Part shown: one piece after another, positions 51,974 to 63,860 of the stretch
Layout of the letters: every line of letters starts with the position of its first letter
Numbering within the stretch: position 1 is the stretch's first letter
Assembly (NCBI RefSeq): GCF_964656455.1
Contig: NC_135716.1
Location: 82,672,484 to 82,736,483, forward strand
Length of the DNA stretch: 64,000 nucleotides
Direction of reading: 5' to 3'
Origin: Halichoerus grypus
Taxonomy: Eukaryota > Chordata > Mammalia > Carnivora > Phocidae
The notes under the pieces: generated by a model
What the model saw: only the letters and a program-made list of their open reading frames with translations
What the model was told of the DNA's origin: nothing
Databases searched by the model: none
Position numbers and translations under genes: made by a program

Positions 51974-52822
51974 GACTTCCATGCAAAAGTGGGGCCGCAG
52001 TGCTAGCCTCAGGAAACAAGTGGGGAGTCGTGTTCTGCCTTCTGCCGGGGCCTGAGTCCCACATGGAAAATGGTCCTGGACTCACTTGCAGTGCGCTCAC
52101 GCATGCACACAGCAAAATGCGTCCACCCTCCGGCATGGCTACTTTAGCCGAAGCAGGAATTCTCTACAGAGTTGTTCCTTTGAGTTAGGTGGTTGGCTTT
52201 AGGCCTGCAGGCACACCCGGGGCAAGGGTACCAGCCTCATAAACAAGAGGTGAGTTGAGAGCTGCCTTCCGCTCCGGCCTGTTTCTCACTCCATTTCACG
52301 TATGGGACCCTTTCCCCGGGCTCTCATACACGAGCACTGTCAAATTCCCCTGGCTTCAGGAACGGCAATGTTAACTAAAGCGCAGTAACTCTATAGCATT
52401 GATTCTTGGTGTTAGTAGCCTGGGAACTAGGCATCCAGGCACACAGGGTACAGCAGTGCTAATCTCCTCAAACAAGAGCTGAGTCCACAGTAGCCTTCCT
52501 TACAGGCCTGCTTCTCACTCTGAGTTACGTTTAGGTTCCATTTCTCATGCTTTCACAAAAACACACAATAGATGAAGTGCACGCTCAGGAAGGGCGATCT
52601 TTGCTGAGGCACGGGTCCTCTGCACTTTTGTTCCTTTGCGTTGGGTGGATGGCACTTAGGACTACACGCACACACGGGAGAGCCGATCTAGTTTCCCGAA
52701 ACAAGAGTTGAGTCGATAGCTGCCTCCTGCCCATGCTTATTTCTCCCTCAGAATTCTCCTGGGACTCATTCCCGAGGTTTGCACTCAAGCAGAGTTGAAA
52801 ATGCTGCCACCCTGTGGAGAGG
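51974..52822. repeat. Terminal truncated L block (copy 16); right end of the satellite
   Basis: Continuation of the L block begun at 51,193. It has the L-specific ttggtgttagtagcctgg followed by aactaggcatccaggc, so it is not M-type. It stops after accctgtggagagg at 52,822, about position 882 of the 1,142-bp L block. After this the sequence is AT-rich and unrelated. Confidence 0.9.
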
Positions 52823-54009
52823 TCCGTCAGATATAAATTTTACTGTCGCAGAATCAAAACATAATTTCAAATAAATAAATAACCCCAGTTTATATCAAAG
52901 TATTTTCAAAATTAAGCCTTGAAGACCTCAATTTTAAAACAATTACCTTAAAATAAGAGTAAAATTTTTCAGTGACTATACTTCATCTTTGATTTTCAAA
53001 AACTTGAAAGGCTCACAAGCACTGGCCAAGCTTGTCTATGCACCAAACTTCCATTTCTTGACATTTTGTTAACATTGTTAACATAGGATTTAAAATTCCT
53101 AAACCATAACTGAATTTTAGGAACAAAAGCACTGAAATTCCAAAAAAAAAAAAAAATGCTTTTCAGAAATTTTAACAGAGAACTCTTCTTAATCATTACT
53201 ATAAATAGGAATTCTTTTGACAGAAAAATAATTTTATTTTTAGACCTTTAATATCAATTTTTTAAATGATCAGGTTAAAAGAATTCTCCAGGAAAAAAAT
53301 ATAATTATACCTAGGTTTTTATTTCTATGCTCAACAGTGTCAGGCTAAAACATCTCTAAGAAATGGTAGCTTTAAAGTATACTAAACAAAACTCGAAAAA
53401 GCAAATCCACTACAAAGGCATACTTGCTGCCAACATTTTTCCATATTACCTGCAACTATCTATAGGGCAAAAGGGAACAGAGAGGATGACTACTGTTGGT
53501 CAATTTCATTTCAGTATTTAGGGTAATGAAGTTTAAATGTCACTTCATACTGAGAGGCTGAAAAATTCCAATTAGCACAAAAGCTAATGTTATATAAAAG
53601 AACAGTAGTTCACATGATTCAACCAATACATTGTAATACCAGTCTCCCATCCTCCTCCTCTCTCACCACCAGTGGGATGGAAAAATGTCTACATTCCTGC
53701 TAAGTTCCAAAGGTCAGGTTTGTATCTTCCAGAGAGCAACCTTCTTTTTTAGAAAAAAACTGAATTACTATGAAGAAACATTCATTAATTTACCTGAAAC
53801 TATTTAACACCTGGTTAAAACATGAAAATTAAATTGTCTGACCAATCAGCATAAATTACCATGCATTTGCTTAACTGAAACTGCCCAGTATATGTTTAAT
53901 GCATGAAGTGTTCACACTTTATCTTGCCATTAATAATCTTAACAATATTAATCTAAAGATTCAAGGATCACACTCCTGTTCAATCTTTCCATGCTATTTT
54001 CAAGAGATC
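52823..54009. other. AT-rich sequence without recognised gene or repeat
   Basis: Composition drops sharply to AT-rich at 52,823. There is a 14-base A run near 53,142 and short ataa/aaat runs near 52,870. No plausible exon, RNA gene or transposable element was recognised. I looked here on the minus strand for the next TMEM135 exon and did not see one. Confidence 0.6.
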
Positions 54010-54430
54010 CATTCATCCTTCCATCCATTCACCCTTTCACGTATTCAGAAAACATTCACTGAAGGCCTCTCATGTGCCAACCACTACACTAGATGCTGGG
54101 GACAGAGTGGTGAAGAGGACACAAAGTTTTTGCCTTCATGGAGCTTCACGCTCATTAGAGAAAGAGCAAATAAGTAAGTACATAAAATAATTACAGATTA
54201 CAGTTAAGTGTTGTGCAGGAAATAAGACTCTAGGAGGCAAATAAGAGGCAGCCGATATTAAATTAGGTGGTAAGGGAAAGTGAAAGAGGATGTGACATTT
54301 AAACAGAAAAGAGAAGGAGCTAGCATGAGAAAAACATTTCAGACAGCTTGGGCAGAAAGCACAAAGACAAAACAGAGATTGGCACTTACGAGGAACCAAC
54401 AAAAAGTATGAATGGAGCATAGTGAGCTGC
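54010..54430 (-). mobile_element. Ancient L2-like interspersed repeat fragment
   Basis: The stretch has catccattcaccc, then actgaaggcctctcatgtgcc, actagatgctgggg, ccttcatggagctt and taattacagattac. This resembles diverged mammalian L2-related 3' sequence in reverse orientation. The exact family is uncertain because I could not align it to a repeat library, and its right limit is approximate. Confidence 0.5.
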
Positions 54431-55691
54431 AGGGAAGGCTAATTCATACGAATATTTACTCAGGGATGTGATTTAACATGTGGTATAACTGAGCTGTTAG
54501 GATAATGAGGTGCACTGTCAAAGTATTTTACTATATTTGTAGCGTAAATTCCTCACCTACAGGTCTCCAAATAATTTTACATTCATGGACAATATTCCAA
54601 TTTATACATAAATTGCCAAGTTTATAGGACTGGTACACATTTTGATACAATGACTAGATGTTTTCCTTCCTCAGTAATTCTCCTTTTCTCATATAATTTT
54701 TTAAAAAATATCACTTGCCCTCTTTCCAAACTTTCTCAAATACCTCCGATTTAATCAGAATAGTTCTCTTAGTTCCCCTCCTGAAGTCTCCCCTTAAATC
54801 AGAATTACGTCCATTTGGAGGGTGTAACTCCTGCCTGGGAGCTGGCAGATCTTGAGGGCTGCCAGCAACATTGCTGCCCGCCCCCCCGCCATTGTACAAG
54901 TGGGGCAGGAAATCAGATTTGGAAGGAGTGTTTCAGAAACCACTGCACAAATGAAAAAATACTGCTTTAACCTCTGCTCATATCTTCAGGGACTCTAAGG
55001 TAAGTGTTAGCTTGGGTATATGCCACCATCAATATTAGACCACAGGCATTCACATTCAGAAGCAAAATGTGATACAGTCCCTCTTCCTCAGAGTGACTGC
55101 TGGGAGGCTGTCTTTTGGGGGTGCTGTACAACTTCCCATCACCAACTGAGTGGGGATCAGATATTATAAAGGAAGAACATAAACTTTTTAAAGCATCAGG
55201 ATTGTGAGAGACAAAACTAGAGAATTTGTGGCAGGTGGTGCCACCTGCACCAGACTAACTGCAATGAAAATGACTTCCTCCCCAGAGGTGGTGGTGATGG
55301 AGGATGGAAGGACGGCAGGCACAGAACGGGGGACGGGTGTGAGCAGAAACATTCTAGTACACAAATATACTAGGGAGGGAGGAATTTCTGCCAGTGGGCA
55401 CAGCTAACTTCCTTCATGTAGAGTAACTGTTGAACATGCTCCAGTAACCTCCATGCCTTCAAAAATGTAACAGCTTTACAAGTCCAACACCAAATGCCAC
55501 TGTATCAGATTGCGCACAGGGTATGTGTATGACTGCTGATCCACTAGTAGACAGCATACCCCAGGGACCTTGTTCTAGCACGCATTCTAATGAGAACACA
55601 TTACAACATATAAATTTTAATAACTTTATTTTTCTGTCTTTTTTGCTGTTGTTGCTTCACCTTCTCTTCTACTTTAAAAGTTTTACACTGA
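54431..55691. other. Intergenic/intronic stretch, nothing recognised
   Basis: No open frame with plausible splice sites and no repeat family that I can name. There is a short G+C-rich patch with a C run near 54,878. The frames of 60-70 codons here have no recognisable protein features. Confidence 0.5.
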
Positions 55692-55884
55692 TTTTTTTAT
55701 ACAATTTTATTTATTTGAGACAGAAAGAGAGAACATGAGCAGGGGAGGGGGCAGAGGGAGAGGAAGGGCAAGAAGCAGACTCCCCCTGAGCAGGGAGCCC
55801 GAAACGGGGCTTGATCCCAGGACCCTGGGATCATGACCTGAGCTGAAGGCAGACACTTAACCGACTGAGTCACACAGGCACCCC
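55692..55884 (-). mobile_element. CAN/SINEC tRNA-derived SINE, minus orientation
   Basis: Read on the plus strand it begins with a T-rich tail and ttatttatttgagacagaaag, passes gagcagggagcccg, ggaccctgggatcatgacct and gcagacacttaaccgactga, and ends cacacaggcacccc. This is the reverse complement of the Carnivora tRNA-derived SINE. The long purine-rich section (ggggcagagggagaggaagg) and gaagcagactccccctgag are caniform in style. Target-site duplications are not clear, which suggests an older copy. Confidence 0.92.
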
Positions 55885-56062
55885 TTCACTAACTTTTAAA
55901 TAAGCGAATTTTAAAATTAATTAACCAAGGATCTGGTAAATGAATACTAAAAGCTAAATTGTTATCTATTTTTCACAAATTTCTCATTCTTCAAGTCAAA
56001 TGCAAAGAATGATAGCAATTACTGTCTATTTTTCCATTTACTTTGAAATCATGCTTTAATTC

Positions 56063-56079
56063 AAAAGTTATTTCTATAT
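56063..56079. repeat. Left target-site duplication of the SINE at 56,080
   Basis: The 17-bp sequence aaaagttatttctatat is repeated exactly at 56,259-56,275 on the other side of the SINE. Confidence 0.88.
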
Positions 56080-56258
56080 GGGGCACGCCTGGGTGGCTCA
56101 GCCAGTTGAGTGTCTGACTTTGGCTCAGATCATGATCTCAGGTCCTGGATTAAGCCCAGCATCTGGCTCTGTGCTCAGTGGGGAGTCTACTTGTCCCTCT
56201 CCCTCTGCCCCTCCCCCCACTCATGTTTTTTCTCTCTCTCAAATAAATACAATCTTTA
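56080..56258 (+). mobile_element. CAN/SINEC tRNA-derived SINE, plus orientation
   Basis: It starts ggggcacgcctgggtggctc and has an A-box-like tggctcagccag. The B-box region aggtcctggattaagcc is altered from the usual form. The pyrimidine-rich segment tgtccctctccctctgcccc is followed by tctctctctcaaataaatac and a short A-rich tail. Exact 17-bp direct repeats flank it. It lies only 58 bp from the 3' edge of the TMEM135 exon at 56,316-56,385, within the downstream intron. Confidence 0.95.
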
Positions 56259-56275
56259 AAAAGTTATTTCTATAT
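56259..56275. repeat. Right target-site duplication of the SINE at 56,080
   Basis: Exact second copy of the 17-bp sequence at 56,063-56,079, directly after the A-rich SINE tail. Confidence 0.88.
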
Positions 56276-56306
56276 ATATTCCCCATGGCTAACAGTGATA
56301 CTTTTA

Positions 56307-56465
<159 letters not shown>

Positions 56466-57929
56466 TTACCTACTTGTTTCTAAATGCATGCATCTTTTGG
56501 TTTCTTAGGACATAAAAAAGCAAAGATAACAGATTTTTTTTTCTTTTCAGTTCACCATTTGACACAGTGCATAAAATATGTGACTGCAGTCAAAATACTT
56601 AAATGCAGAACAGAAAAAACATTGGTAAATATTTGTGACTAAATATGAAAAATATGTAATATATTATCTCTATACTCTGCCAAATCTTTTGGAAGCTTTA
56701 AGTTGCTTACTGTAGAGTATAGCGGTCATAAGTCACCCATGAAGTCAGTACTTGAGCAACAATCATAATGAGAAAGTGCTCAGGTTACAGGAATTTATAC
56801 TTAATTATATTTGAGAGAAAACATCTGGAAAAGAAACATGATTCGGTATTAGAATTCAAAATTCAGTTTTTAAAATAAATAAAGTAATAGATCATGTGGG
56901 AATTCAAAAGTAGGTTATTTGTGATTTAAATGCAAACCACTTGGTCCTCTGGTGTTTAGTAAATGTTTCTGTTGGGGGGGGCTACTGTTCAAGACACATA
57001 GATTTTTAATTATTTGGTATGCTGACTCCAGGACTATATTGAGGCGTAAAAAAGTAAGTAAAATATCTAACAGGGGTCTGGCTCTCCCCCTTTCTCTATG
57101 AAGTGTTCATGTTCCAAAATGAGTAGTCTTTGTAATTCTTGAAGACTGCAGTTAATTAATTATCTCATGGTTGGAACACATTAAGTTTCTTGTTTGTAAC
57201 AATAATGTGTAGAGTGATATTCTGGCTCCACACCTCTTTAATTCCATTTGCAAACTGATTAGCAAAACCCTTTCGGAAATCCAATTCTGCACCACAGCTG
57301 GCATATACGTGTAGCCCTTCCCAGACAAGGGGGACGGCAGGGATTCCTGCTGCCCGTAGCCCTTATGTCATCAGGATGATGGGACATATCTGGCCATGTG
57401 AAGTTGAGGGATTAAAGCTGGGACCTAAAAGAGGTAAATCAGAGAGGGGTGGCCATGTGTAAACCATCACTCTTCATACTTCTAAGTGTCCTCTTCAAAG
57501 GCATTCCTCAGCCAGTGCTACTGGAACTACACAGAAATCGTTAAACTCTCTTTGCTAGTGAAGTTCAATTCTGGTATCAGCTATACTGTCATTTAATCTT
57601 CCCTCAGTCTGTTATTAAAACTTCTCAAAACCTGGACTCCCCATCTCCTGTCTTATCTGCTCTGCTTATGTATTACCCTGCATCTGCTTCCACAGCAGTG
57701 GACTCACGGAGGCAAGTCTGACAAGTTCTGCCATGACCTGATTAGTTCTGATACCCAAGGCATCATTCACCCACATAATACATTCTCTGCATTCCCATCT
57801 CCGCATTCCCCTCTGATTCATGGTGACATGATTTCCATGAATAGGGATTCCTTGTCTCTTTTCTTCACTCAGGTGATCAGTAACTATTTTGAACTTGCTT
57901 AAGAATTAAGAAGTTCATTACCAATCTCA

Positions 57930-58074
57930 CTAGTGGCTATTTACCCAAAAATTACAAAACACTAATTCAAACGGACATATGCATCTCTATGATAAACATA
58001 GAGCAACATTATTTACAATAGCCAAATTATGGAAGCAGCCCATTTCAATGAATGAATGGATAAAGAAGAGGTGG

Positions 58075-58127
<53 letters not shown>

Positions 58128-58345
58128 ATTCAACCGTATTACTCATATGTGGAATTTAGGAAACAAATGAGCAAAGGGAAAAAAAAGAGAGAAACTAATC
58201 AAGAAACAGACTCTTAACTACAGAGAACAAACTGCTGATTATCAGAGGGGAGGTAGTTAGGGATATGGGTGAAACAGGTGATGGGGATTAAGGAGTGCAC
58301 TTATCATGATAAAAAAAAAGGATATACATAAATTTTTTAAAAAAG
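57930..58345 (+). mobile_element. LINE-1 3' fragment, plus orientation, old
   Basis: The stretch has ggctatttacccaaaaatta, cactaattcaaacgg, ttatttacaatagccaaatt, gaatggataaagaagagg, then a (CA)n tract, catatgtggaatttagg and an A-rich end near 58,311. This is the L1 ORF2 C-terminal and 3' UTR order with many substitutions. It is 5'-truncated and non-functional. Confidence 0.85.
58076..58122. repeat. (CA)n microsatellite inside the LINE-1 fragment
   Basis: An uninterrupted CA run of about 45 bp follows gtggta, at the same place in L1 as the (TA)n tract at 51,298. Confidence 0.95.
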
Positions 58346-58447
58346 TTTACTACCACAATTATTCCTGCCATCTGTTATTCCTTCCCTCCCTCTTACCTTC
58401 TGTATGTGCTGTATACTAAAATGAAGACAAAGTCTTTAAATACAGTA

Positions 58448-58616
58448 AAAATTTTGAGCACCTACTCTGTGCTCATGTACGTGAGGCAACTCACATGTTA
58501 TTTCATTTAATGGACACAACACTCCATAACAGAGATCATTAACCCAAGTTAACAGATGAGGACTTTAGGGTCCAGAGTGGTTAAATCACTTGCCCAAAGT
58601 CACAAAGCCAGCAGGG
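58448..58616 (-). mobile_element. MIR SINE, minus orientation
   Basis: The plus strand has gagcacctactctgtgctc, ttatttcatttaatgg, acagatgaggactttagg and ttgcccaaagtcacaaagcc. This is the MIR core and 3' region in reverse orientation. It is an ancient, diverged mammalian SINE. A run of 13 G follows at about 58,614-58,626. Confidence 0.85.
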
Positions 58617-58840
58617 GGGGGGGGGGTGAAATGAGAGTCTAAGGTCTGATTTATTGGCTTCAGCTTCCCATAACTGATCCCTAACTTTCTATATTGGCTA
58701 TTCATTCAACACTCTCTAAAATATCACTACAAAGATTATTTTTATTAACTGATGTTCTAATTTTAAATCACTAAATTTTCTATTAATTATAGATGTATTT
58801 TAATATAATATAGAAGTATAATTCCTATACTTGAAATAGC

Positions 58841-58990
58841 CCAGTGATGGGTATTAAGGAGGGCACATATTGCGTGGAGCTCTGGATGTTATACGAAAAC
58901 AATGGATCGTGGATCACTACATCAAAAACTAATGATGTATTGTATGGTGACTAACATAACAACAACAAAAAAAGGACAAAGTTAAAAAAA
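58841..58990 (+). mobile_element. Carnivore LINE-1 3'-end fragment, plus orientation
   Basis: It starts ccagtgatgggtattaagga and contains gagctctggatgttatac, actaatgatgtattgtatgg and gtgactaacataac, followed by an A-rich tail. This is the same 3' UTR end as in the insertion at 51,227-51,957, about 130 bp long and severely 5'-truncated. Confidence 0.9.
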
Positions 58991-59898
<908 letters not shown>

Positions 59899-60284
59899 AG
59901 TTTTCTATTTTAGTTCCAGTATAGTTAACATACAGTGTTATATTAGTTTCAGGTGCATAATACACTGACTCAACATTATTCAGTGTTTATCAAGATAAGT
60001 GTACTATTAATCTCCTTCACCTATTTCACCCATCCCCCACCCACCTACCCTCTGGTAACCATCAGTGTGTTCTCTGTAGTTAAGAGTCTATTTCTTCGTT
60101 TGTCTCTCTCTCATTTTTTTTCCTTTGCTCATTTGTTTTGTTTCCTAAATTCCACATATGAGTAAAATAATACGGTATTTGTCCTTCTCTAACTGGCTTA
60201 TTTTGCTTAGCATTATACTCTTTAGCTCATCCATGTTGTTGCAAATGGCAAGATTTTATTCTTTTTTGTGGCTCAATATTCCAT

Positions 60285-60315
60285 TGTGTGTATATGTGTA
60301 TGTGTGTGTGTGTAT
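60285..60315. repeat. (GT)n-rich tract inside the minus-strand LINE-1
   Basis: A TG/TA dinucleotide tract (tgtgtgtatatgtg and following) lies between the reverse complements of TMEYYAA and WIKK, the same L1 position as the microsatellites at 51,298 and 58,076. Confidence 0.9.
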
Positions 60316-60364
60316 AAAACCTCTTCTTTATCCTATTGATGGACACTTGGGCTGCTTCCATAAT

Positions 60365-61143
60365 TTAGCTATTGTAAATAATGCTGCAATAAACAGAGGG
60401 TACACGTAGTGTCTCTGTGAATAGTGTTTCTGTATTTTTTGGGTAAATACCCAGTACTGTGAGTACTAGGTTGTAGGGTAGTTCCATTTTCAACTTTCTG
60501 GGGAATCCCCATACTGTTTTCCAGCATGGCTGCATCAGTTTGCATTCCCACAAATAGTGCAAGAGGGTTCCTATTTCTCCACATCCTTGCCAACACCTGT
60601 TGTTTCCTGTGTTGTTGATTTTAGCCATTCTGCCAGGTGTGAGGTGATAGCTCATTGCAGTTTTGCTTTGCAGTTCCCTGATGATCACTGATGGTGAGTA
60701 TCTTTTCATGTGTCCATTGGACATCTGGATGTCTTCTTTGGAGAAATGTTCGTTCATCTTGTCTGCTCATTTTTAAATTGAATTAGTTGTTTTTCAGGCA
60801 TCGAGTTATAGAAGTTCTTTATAATTCTGGATACTAACCCTTTATCAGATATGTCATTTGCAAATATCTTTTCCCATCCCATAGGCCGTCTTTTAGTTTT
60901 GTTGATTATTACCTTTGCTGTGCAGAAGCTTTTTATTTGATGTAGTCCCAATAGTTTTATTTTTGCTTTTGCTTCCCTTGCCTCAGGAGACATATCTAGA
61001 AAAAAGTTGCTATGTCCGATATCAGAGAAGTTACTGCCTGTGCTCTCTTCTAGGATTTTTACGGTTTTATGTCTCACATTTAGGTCCTTAATCCATTTGG
61101 AATTTAGCTTTGTGTATGGTGTAAGCCAGTGGGCCAGTTTCAT
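60365..61143 (-). pseudogene. LINE-1 ORF2 C-terminal remnant
   Basis: Two minus-strand open pieces at 60,754-61,143 and 60,365-60,757 lie end to end. The first has LNSKWIKDLNVRHKTVKIL, KSFCTAKVIINKTKR and WEKIFANDISDKGLVSRI. The second has the Cys-rich [20 protein letters not shown] followed by LLGIYPKN-like residues, which corresponds to the C-terminal Cys-rich region of L1 ORF2p. A frame break separates them. This protein normally nicks DNA and reverse-transcribes L1 RNA; this copy is non-functional. Confidence 0.92.
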
Positions 61144-61614
61144 TCTTTTGCATGTTGCTGTCCACTTTTCTCAACACCATTTGTTGAAGAGGCTGTCTTT
61201 TTCCCACTGGATATTCTTTCCTGCTTTGTCGAAGATTAACTGACCATATAATTGTGAGTTTACCTCTGGTTTTCTATTCTGTTCCATTGATCTATGTGCC
61301 TATTTTTGTGCTAGTACCATGCTTGTTTTGATTACTAAAGCTTTGTAGTATAAGTTGAAGTCTGGAATTGTGACATCTCCAACTTTGCTTTTCTTTTTCA
61401 AAATTGCTCTGGCTATTTGGGGTCTTTGTGGTTCCATACAAATTTTAGGATTCTTTGTTCCAGTTCTGTGAAAAATGTTGTTGGTATTTTGATAGGGATA
61501 ACATTAAATCTGTAGATTGTATACATTTGTGTAGTATGGACACTTTTACAATATTTGTTCTTCCAATCCATGAGCACAGATTATCTTTCCACTTGTTTGT
61601 GTAGAAACAGCAAC

Positions 61615-61710
61615 ATCTTTTATCAATGTTTATAAATATTGTTTATAAATATATAAACTATATATAATATATATATATAAAATATAAACTATAAAACATT
61701 GATAAAAGAT
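61615..61710. repeat. AT-rich inverted repeat (17-bp perfect arms) in the LINE-1
   Basis: The arms atcttttatcaatgttt (61,615-61,631) and aaacattgataaaagat (61,694-61,710) are exact reverse complements, separated by about 62 bp of almost pure A/T. The central part also contains partly self-complementary tataaatat runs. The single-stranded form could fold into a hairpin. Confidence 0.85.
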
Positions 61711-61929
61711 AATTTATATATTTTTACACAAGTCTTTCACCTCCTTGGTTAAGTTTATTCCTAGATATTTTATTACCTTTGGTGCAATTGTAAATGGAAT
61801 TGCTTTCTTAATTTCTCTTTCTGTTGCTTATTAGTATATAAAAATACCATGAATTTCTATATGTTGATTTGGTATCATGCAATCTTACTGAATTCATTTA
61901 TCAGTTCTAATAGCTTTTTGGTGGAGTCT

Positions 61930-61975
61930 TTAAGGTTTTCCATATATAGTATCATGTCATCTGCACATAGAAAAC
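61930..61975 (-). pseudogene. LINE-1 reverse-transcriptase active-site motif, altered (Cys-Ala-Asp-Asp)
   Basis: The minus strand reads [10 protein letters not shown]. The codons for Ala-Asp-Asp are at 61,964-61,956 and the Cys codon at 61,967-61,965. The usual L1 motif is Phe-Ala-Asp-Asp. The two catalytic Asp codons survive, but the preceding Phe is replaced and the surrounding frame is broken. Confidence 0.8.
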
Positions 61976-63164
61976 GTTTTACTTCTTCCTTCCTCTTTTC
62001 TGATCACTGTGGCTAGGACTTCCAGTACTACGTTAAATATGAGTGGTGAGAGTGGACATCCTTGTCTTGTTCCTGACCTTAGGGGAAATGCTCTCGGTTT
62101 TTCACCATTGAATATTATGTTAGCTGTGGGTTTTTCATTTATCTAATCCCACTTTGCTGAGGGTTTTTATCATGAATGGATGTTTTATATTCTAAAATGC
62201 TTTTTCTGCATCCATTAAAATGATCATTTGGTTTTTATTCCTTCTTTTATTGATGTGATGAATCACATTGATTGACTTGTGAATACTGAACCACCCTTGC
62301 ACCCCAGGAATAAATTCCACTTGATTCTGGTGAATGAATTTTTAATGTATTGTTGGGTTCAGTTTGCTAGTATTTTGTTGAAAATTTTTGCATCTATGTT
62401 CAGAAAGAGATATTGGCCTGTATTTCTCTTTTTTTGTAGTGTCTTTGTCTAGCTTTGGTATCAGGGTAATGTTGGCTTCATAGAATAAATTAAGAAGTTT
62501 TCCTTTTCTATTTTTTGGAATAGTTTGAGAACAGGTGTTAACTCTTCTTTAAATGTTTGGTAGAATCCCCTTGTGAAACCATCTGGTCCTGGACTTTTGT
62601 TTGCTGGGACATAGGTTAACATTCTCCTACAATCTTTTTGATCTCTGTGCTTCGGTTGTTACTTCTCCCCTTTCATTTCTAATTTTATTTACTTGAGTCC
62701 TCTCTCTCTTTTTATGAATCTGGCTAAAGGCTTATGATTTTGTTGATTTTTCAAAGAACTGGCTCCTGGTTTCACTGATTTGTTCTATTGTTTTTTTAGT
62801 TTCTACTTTATTTCTGCTCTAATCTTTATTATTTCCTACCTTCTACTGGCTTGTGGCTTTGTTTGTTGTTCTTTCTCTAGTTCCTTTAGATGTAAGGTTA
62901 GATTGGTTGTTTATTTAGGATTTTTCTTGCTTCTTGAGGTAGGCCTATATTGCTATAAACTTCCCTCTTAGAACAGCTTTTGCTATATCCCAGATTTTGG
63001 ACTATTGTGTTTGCATTTTCATTTCTCTCCATGTATTTTTTATTTCCTCTTTGATTTCTTGATTTACTCATTCATTGTTTAGTAGTATGTTATTTAACCT
63101 CCATGTATTTATGTGCTTTTCATGTTTTTTCTTGTGCTTGATTTCTAGTTTCATACCATTGTGG

Positions 63165-63860
63165 TCAGAAAAGATGTATTTTTATAACTTCAATTTTTCT
63201 GAATTTGTTGAGACTTGTTTTGTGGCCTAATATGTGATCTATTCTGGAGAATGCTCCATGTACATTTGAAAAGAATGTGTATTCTGCTGTCTTAGGATGG
63301 AATGTTCTGACTATATCTGTTAGATCCATCTGGGCCAATATGTCATTCAAAACCACTGTTTCTTTGTTGATTTTGTTTGAATGATCTGTCTATTGATGTA
63401 AGTGAAGTGTTGAAGTACCCTACTATTATTGTATTACTATTGATCATTTTCTTTATGTTTGTTATTAACTGCTTTATGTATTTATTTGGGTGCTCCCAAG
63501 TTGGATTCATAAATATTTACAATTTTTATATCTTCTTGTTGGATTGTATTGTTTATGATCATACAGTGTCCTTTGTCCCTTTTTACAGTCCTTGTATGAA
63601 AGTCTATTTTGTCGATATAACTTGCTACTCAGGCTACCTTTTCACTTCCATTTGCATGATAGATGTTTCTCTATCCCTTCACTTTCAGTCTGCATATGTC
63701 CTTAGGTCTGAAATGAGTCTCTGGCAGGCAGCATGTAGATGGGTCTTGCTTTTTTATCCATTCTGTCATCATGTGCCATGATTGGAGCATTTAGTCCATG
63801 TACATTCAAAGTAATTATTGATATGTATGTATTTATTGCCATTTTGTTACTTGACTTATG
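63165..63860 (-). pseudogene. LINE-1 ORF2 endonuclease-domain remnant
   Basis: The open minus-strand piece at 63,165-63,356 encodes FHPKTAEYTFFS and SRIDHILGHK, the conserved end of the L1 apurinic-type endonuclease domain. The reverse complement of 63,380-63,820 continues upstream through positions matching GWR/IYQ, CIQETH-like and LNVNGLNAP-like regions, with frame breaks. ORF2 probably begins near 63,850; the sequence beyond, to 64,000, is A/T-rich (T-rich on the plus strand). Confidence 0.85.

Larger units (their letters stand above)
1..52822. repeat. Large higher-order satellite array, 3,708-bp HOR, continuing off the left edge
   Basis: The whole stretch is built from copies of one family of related blocks. 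The landmark that opens the L block recurs at 260, 3968, 7676, 9273, 12981, 16689, 20397, 24105, 27813, 31521, 35229, 38937, 42645, 46353 and 48404. Twelve of these spacings are exactly 3,708 bp, one is 1,597 and one is 2,051. The array is interrupted only by a LINE-1 at 51,227-51,957 and stops abruptly at 52,822. No frame is open for more than about 115 codons and several frames are open together, so I read it as non-coding satellite. I do not recognise it as a named satellite. Its true length is unknown because position 1 already lies inside a copy. Confidence 0.97.

Noticed and set aside
1..52822. CRISPR array or prokaryotic repeat system
   Set aside because: Repeats are hundreds to thousands of bases long, with no short direct repeats and unique spacers. 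The surroundings are plainly mammalian (SINEs, L1, spliced exons).
1..52822. Identity with the cat FA-SAT satellite
   Set aside because: FA-SAT, as I recall it, has a 483-bp unit and is more GC-rich. The block sizes (455, 746, 1,142) and the caniform SINE style here do not fit, although I could not align the sequences.
54711..54899. A 62-codon minus-strand frame, tested as a possible next TMEM135 exon
   Set aside because: The translation is Gly/Pro/Asn-rich and has no similarity to the expected Gly-Phe-Ile-Arg membrane segment. No matching splice phase was seen.
54960..55010. A tiny plus-strand exon-like stretch: tatcttcag, ten bases, then gtaagtg
   Set aside because: It is too short, has no supporting frame or neighbouring exons, and is opposite to the TMEM135 strand.
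63377..63781. A 134-codon plus-strand frame resembling a hydrophobic membrane protein
   Set aside because: It is the complement of the L1 ORF2 endonuclease region. The hydrophobic look comes from T-rich antisense codons.
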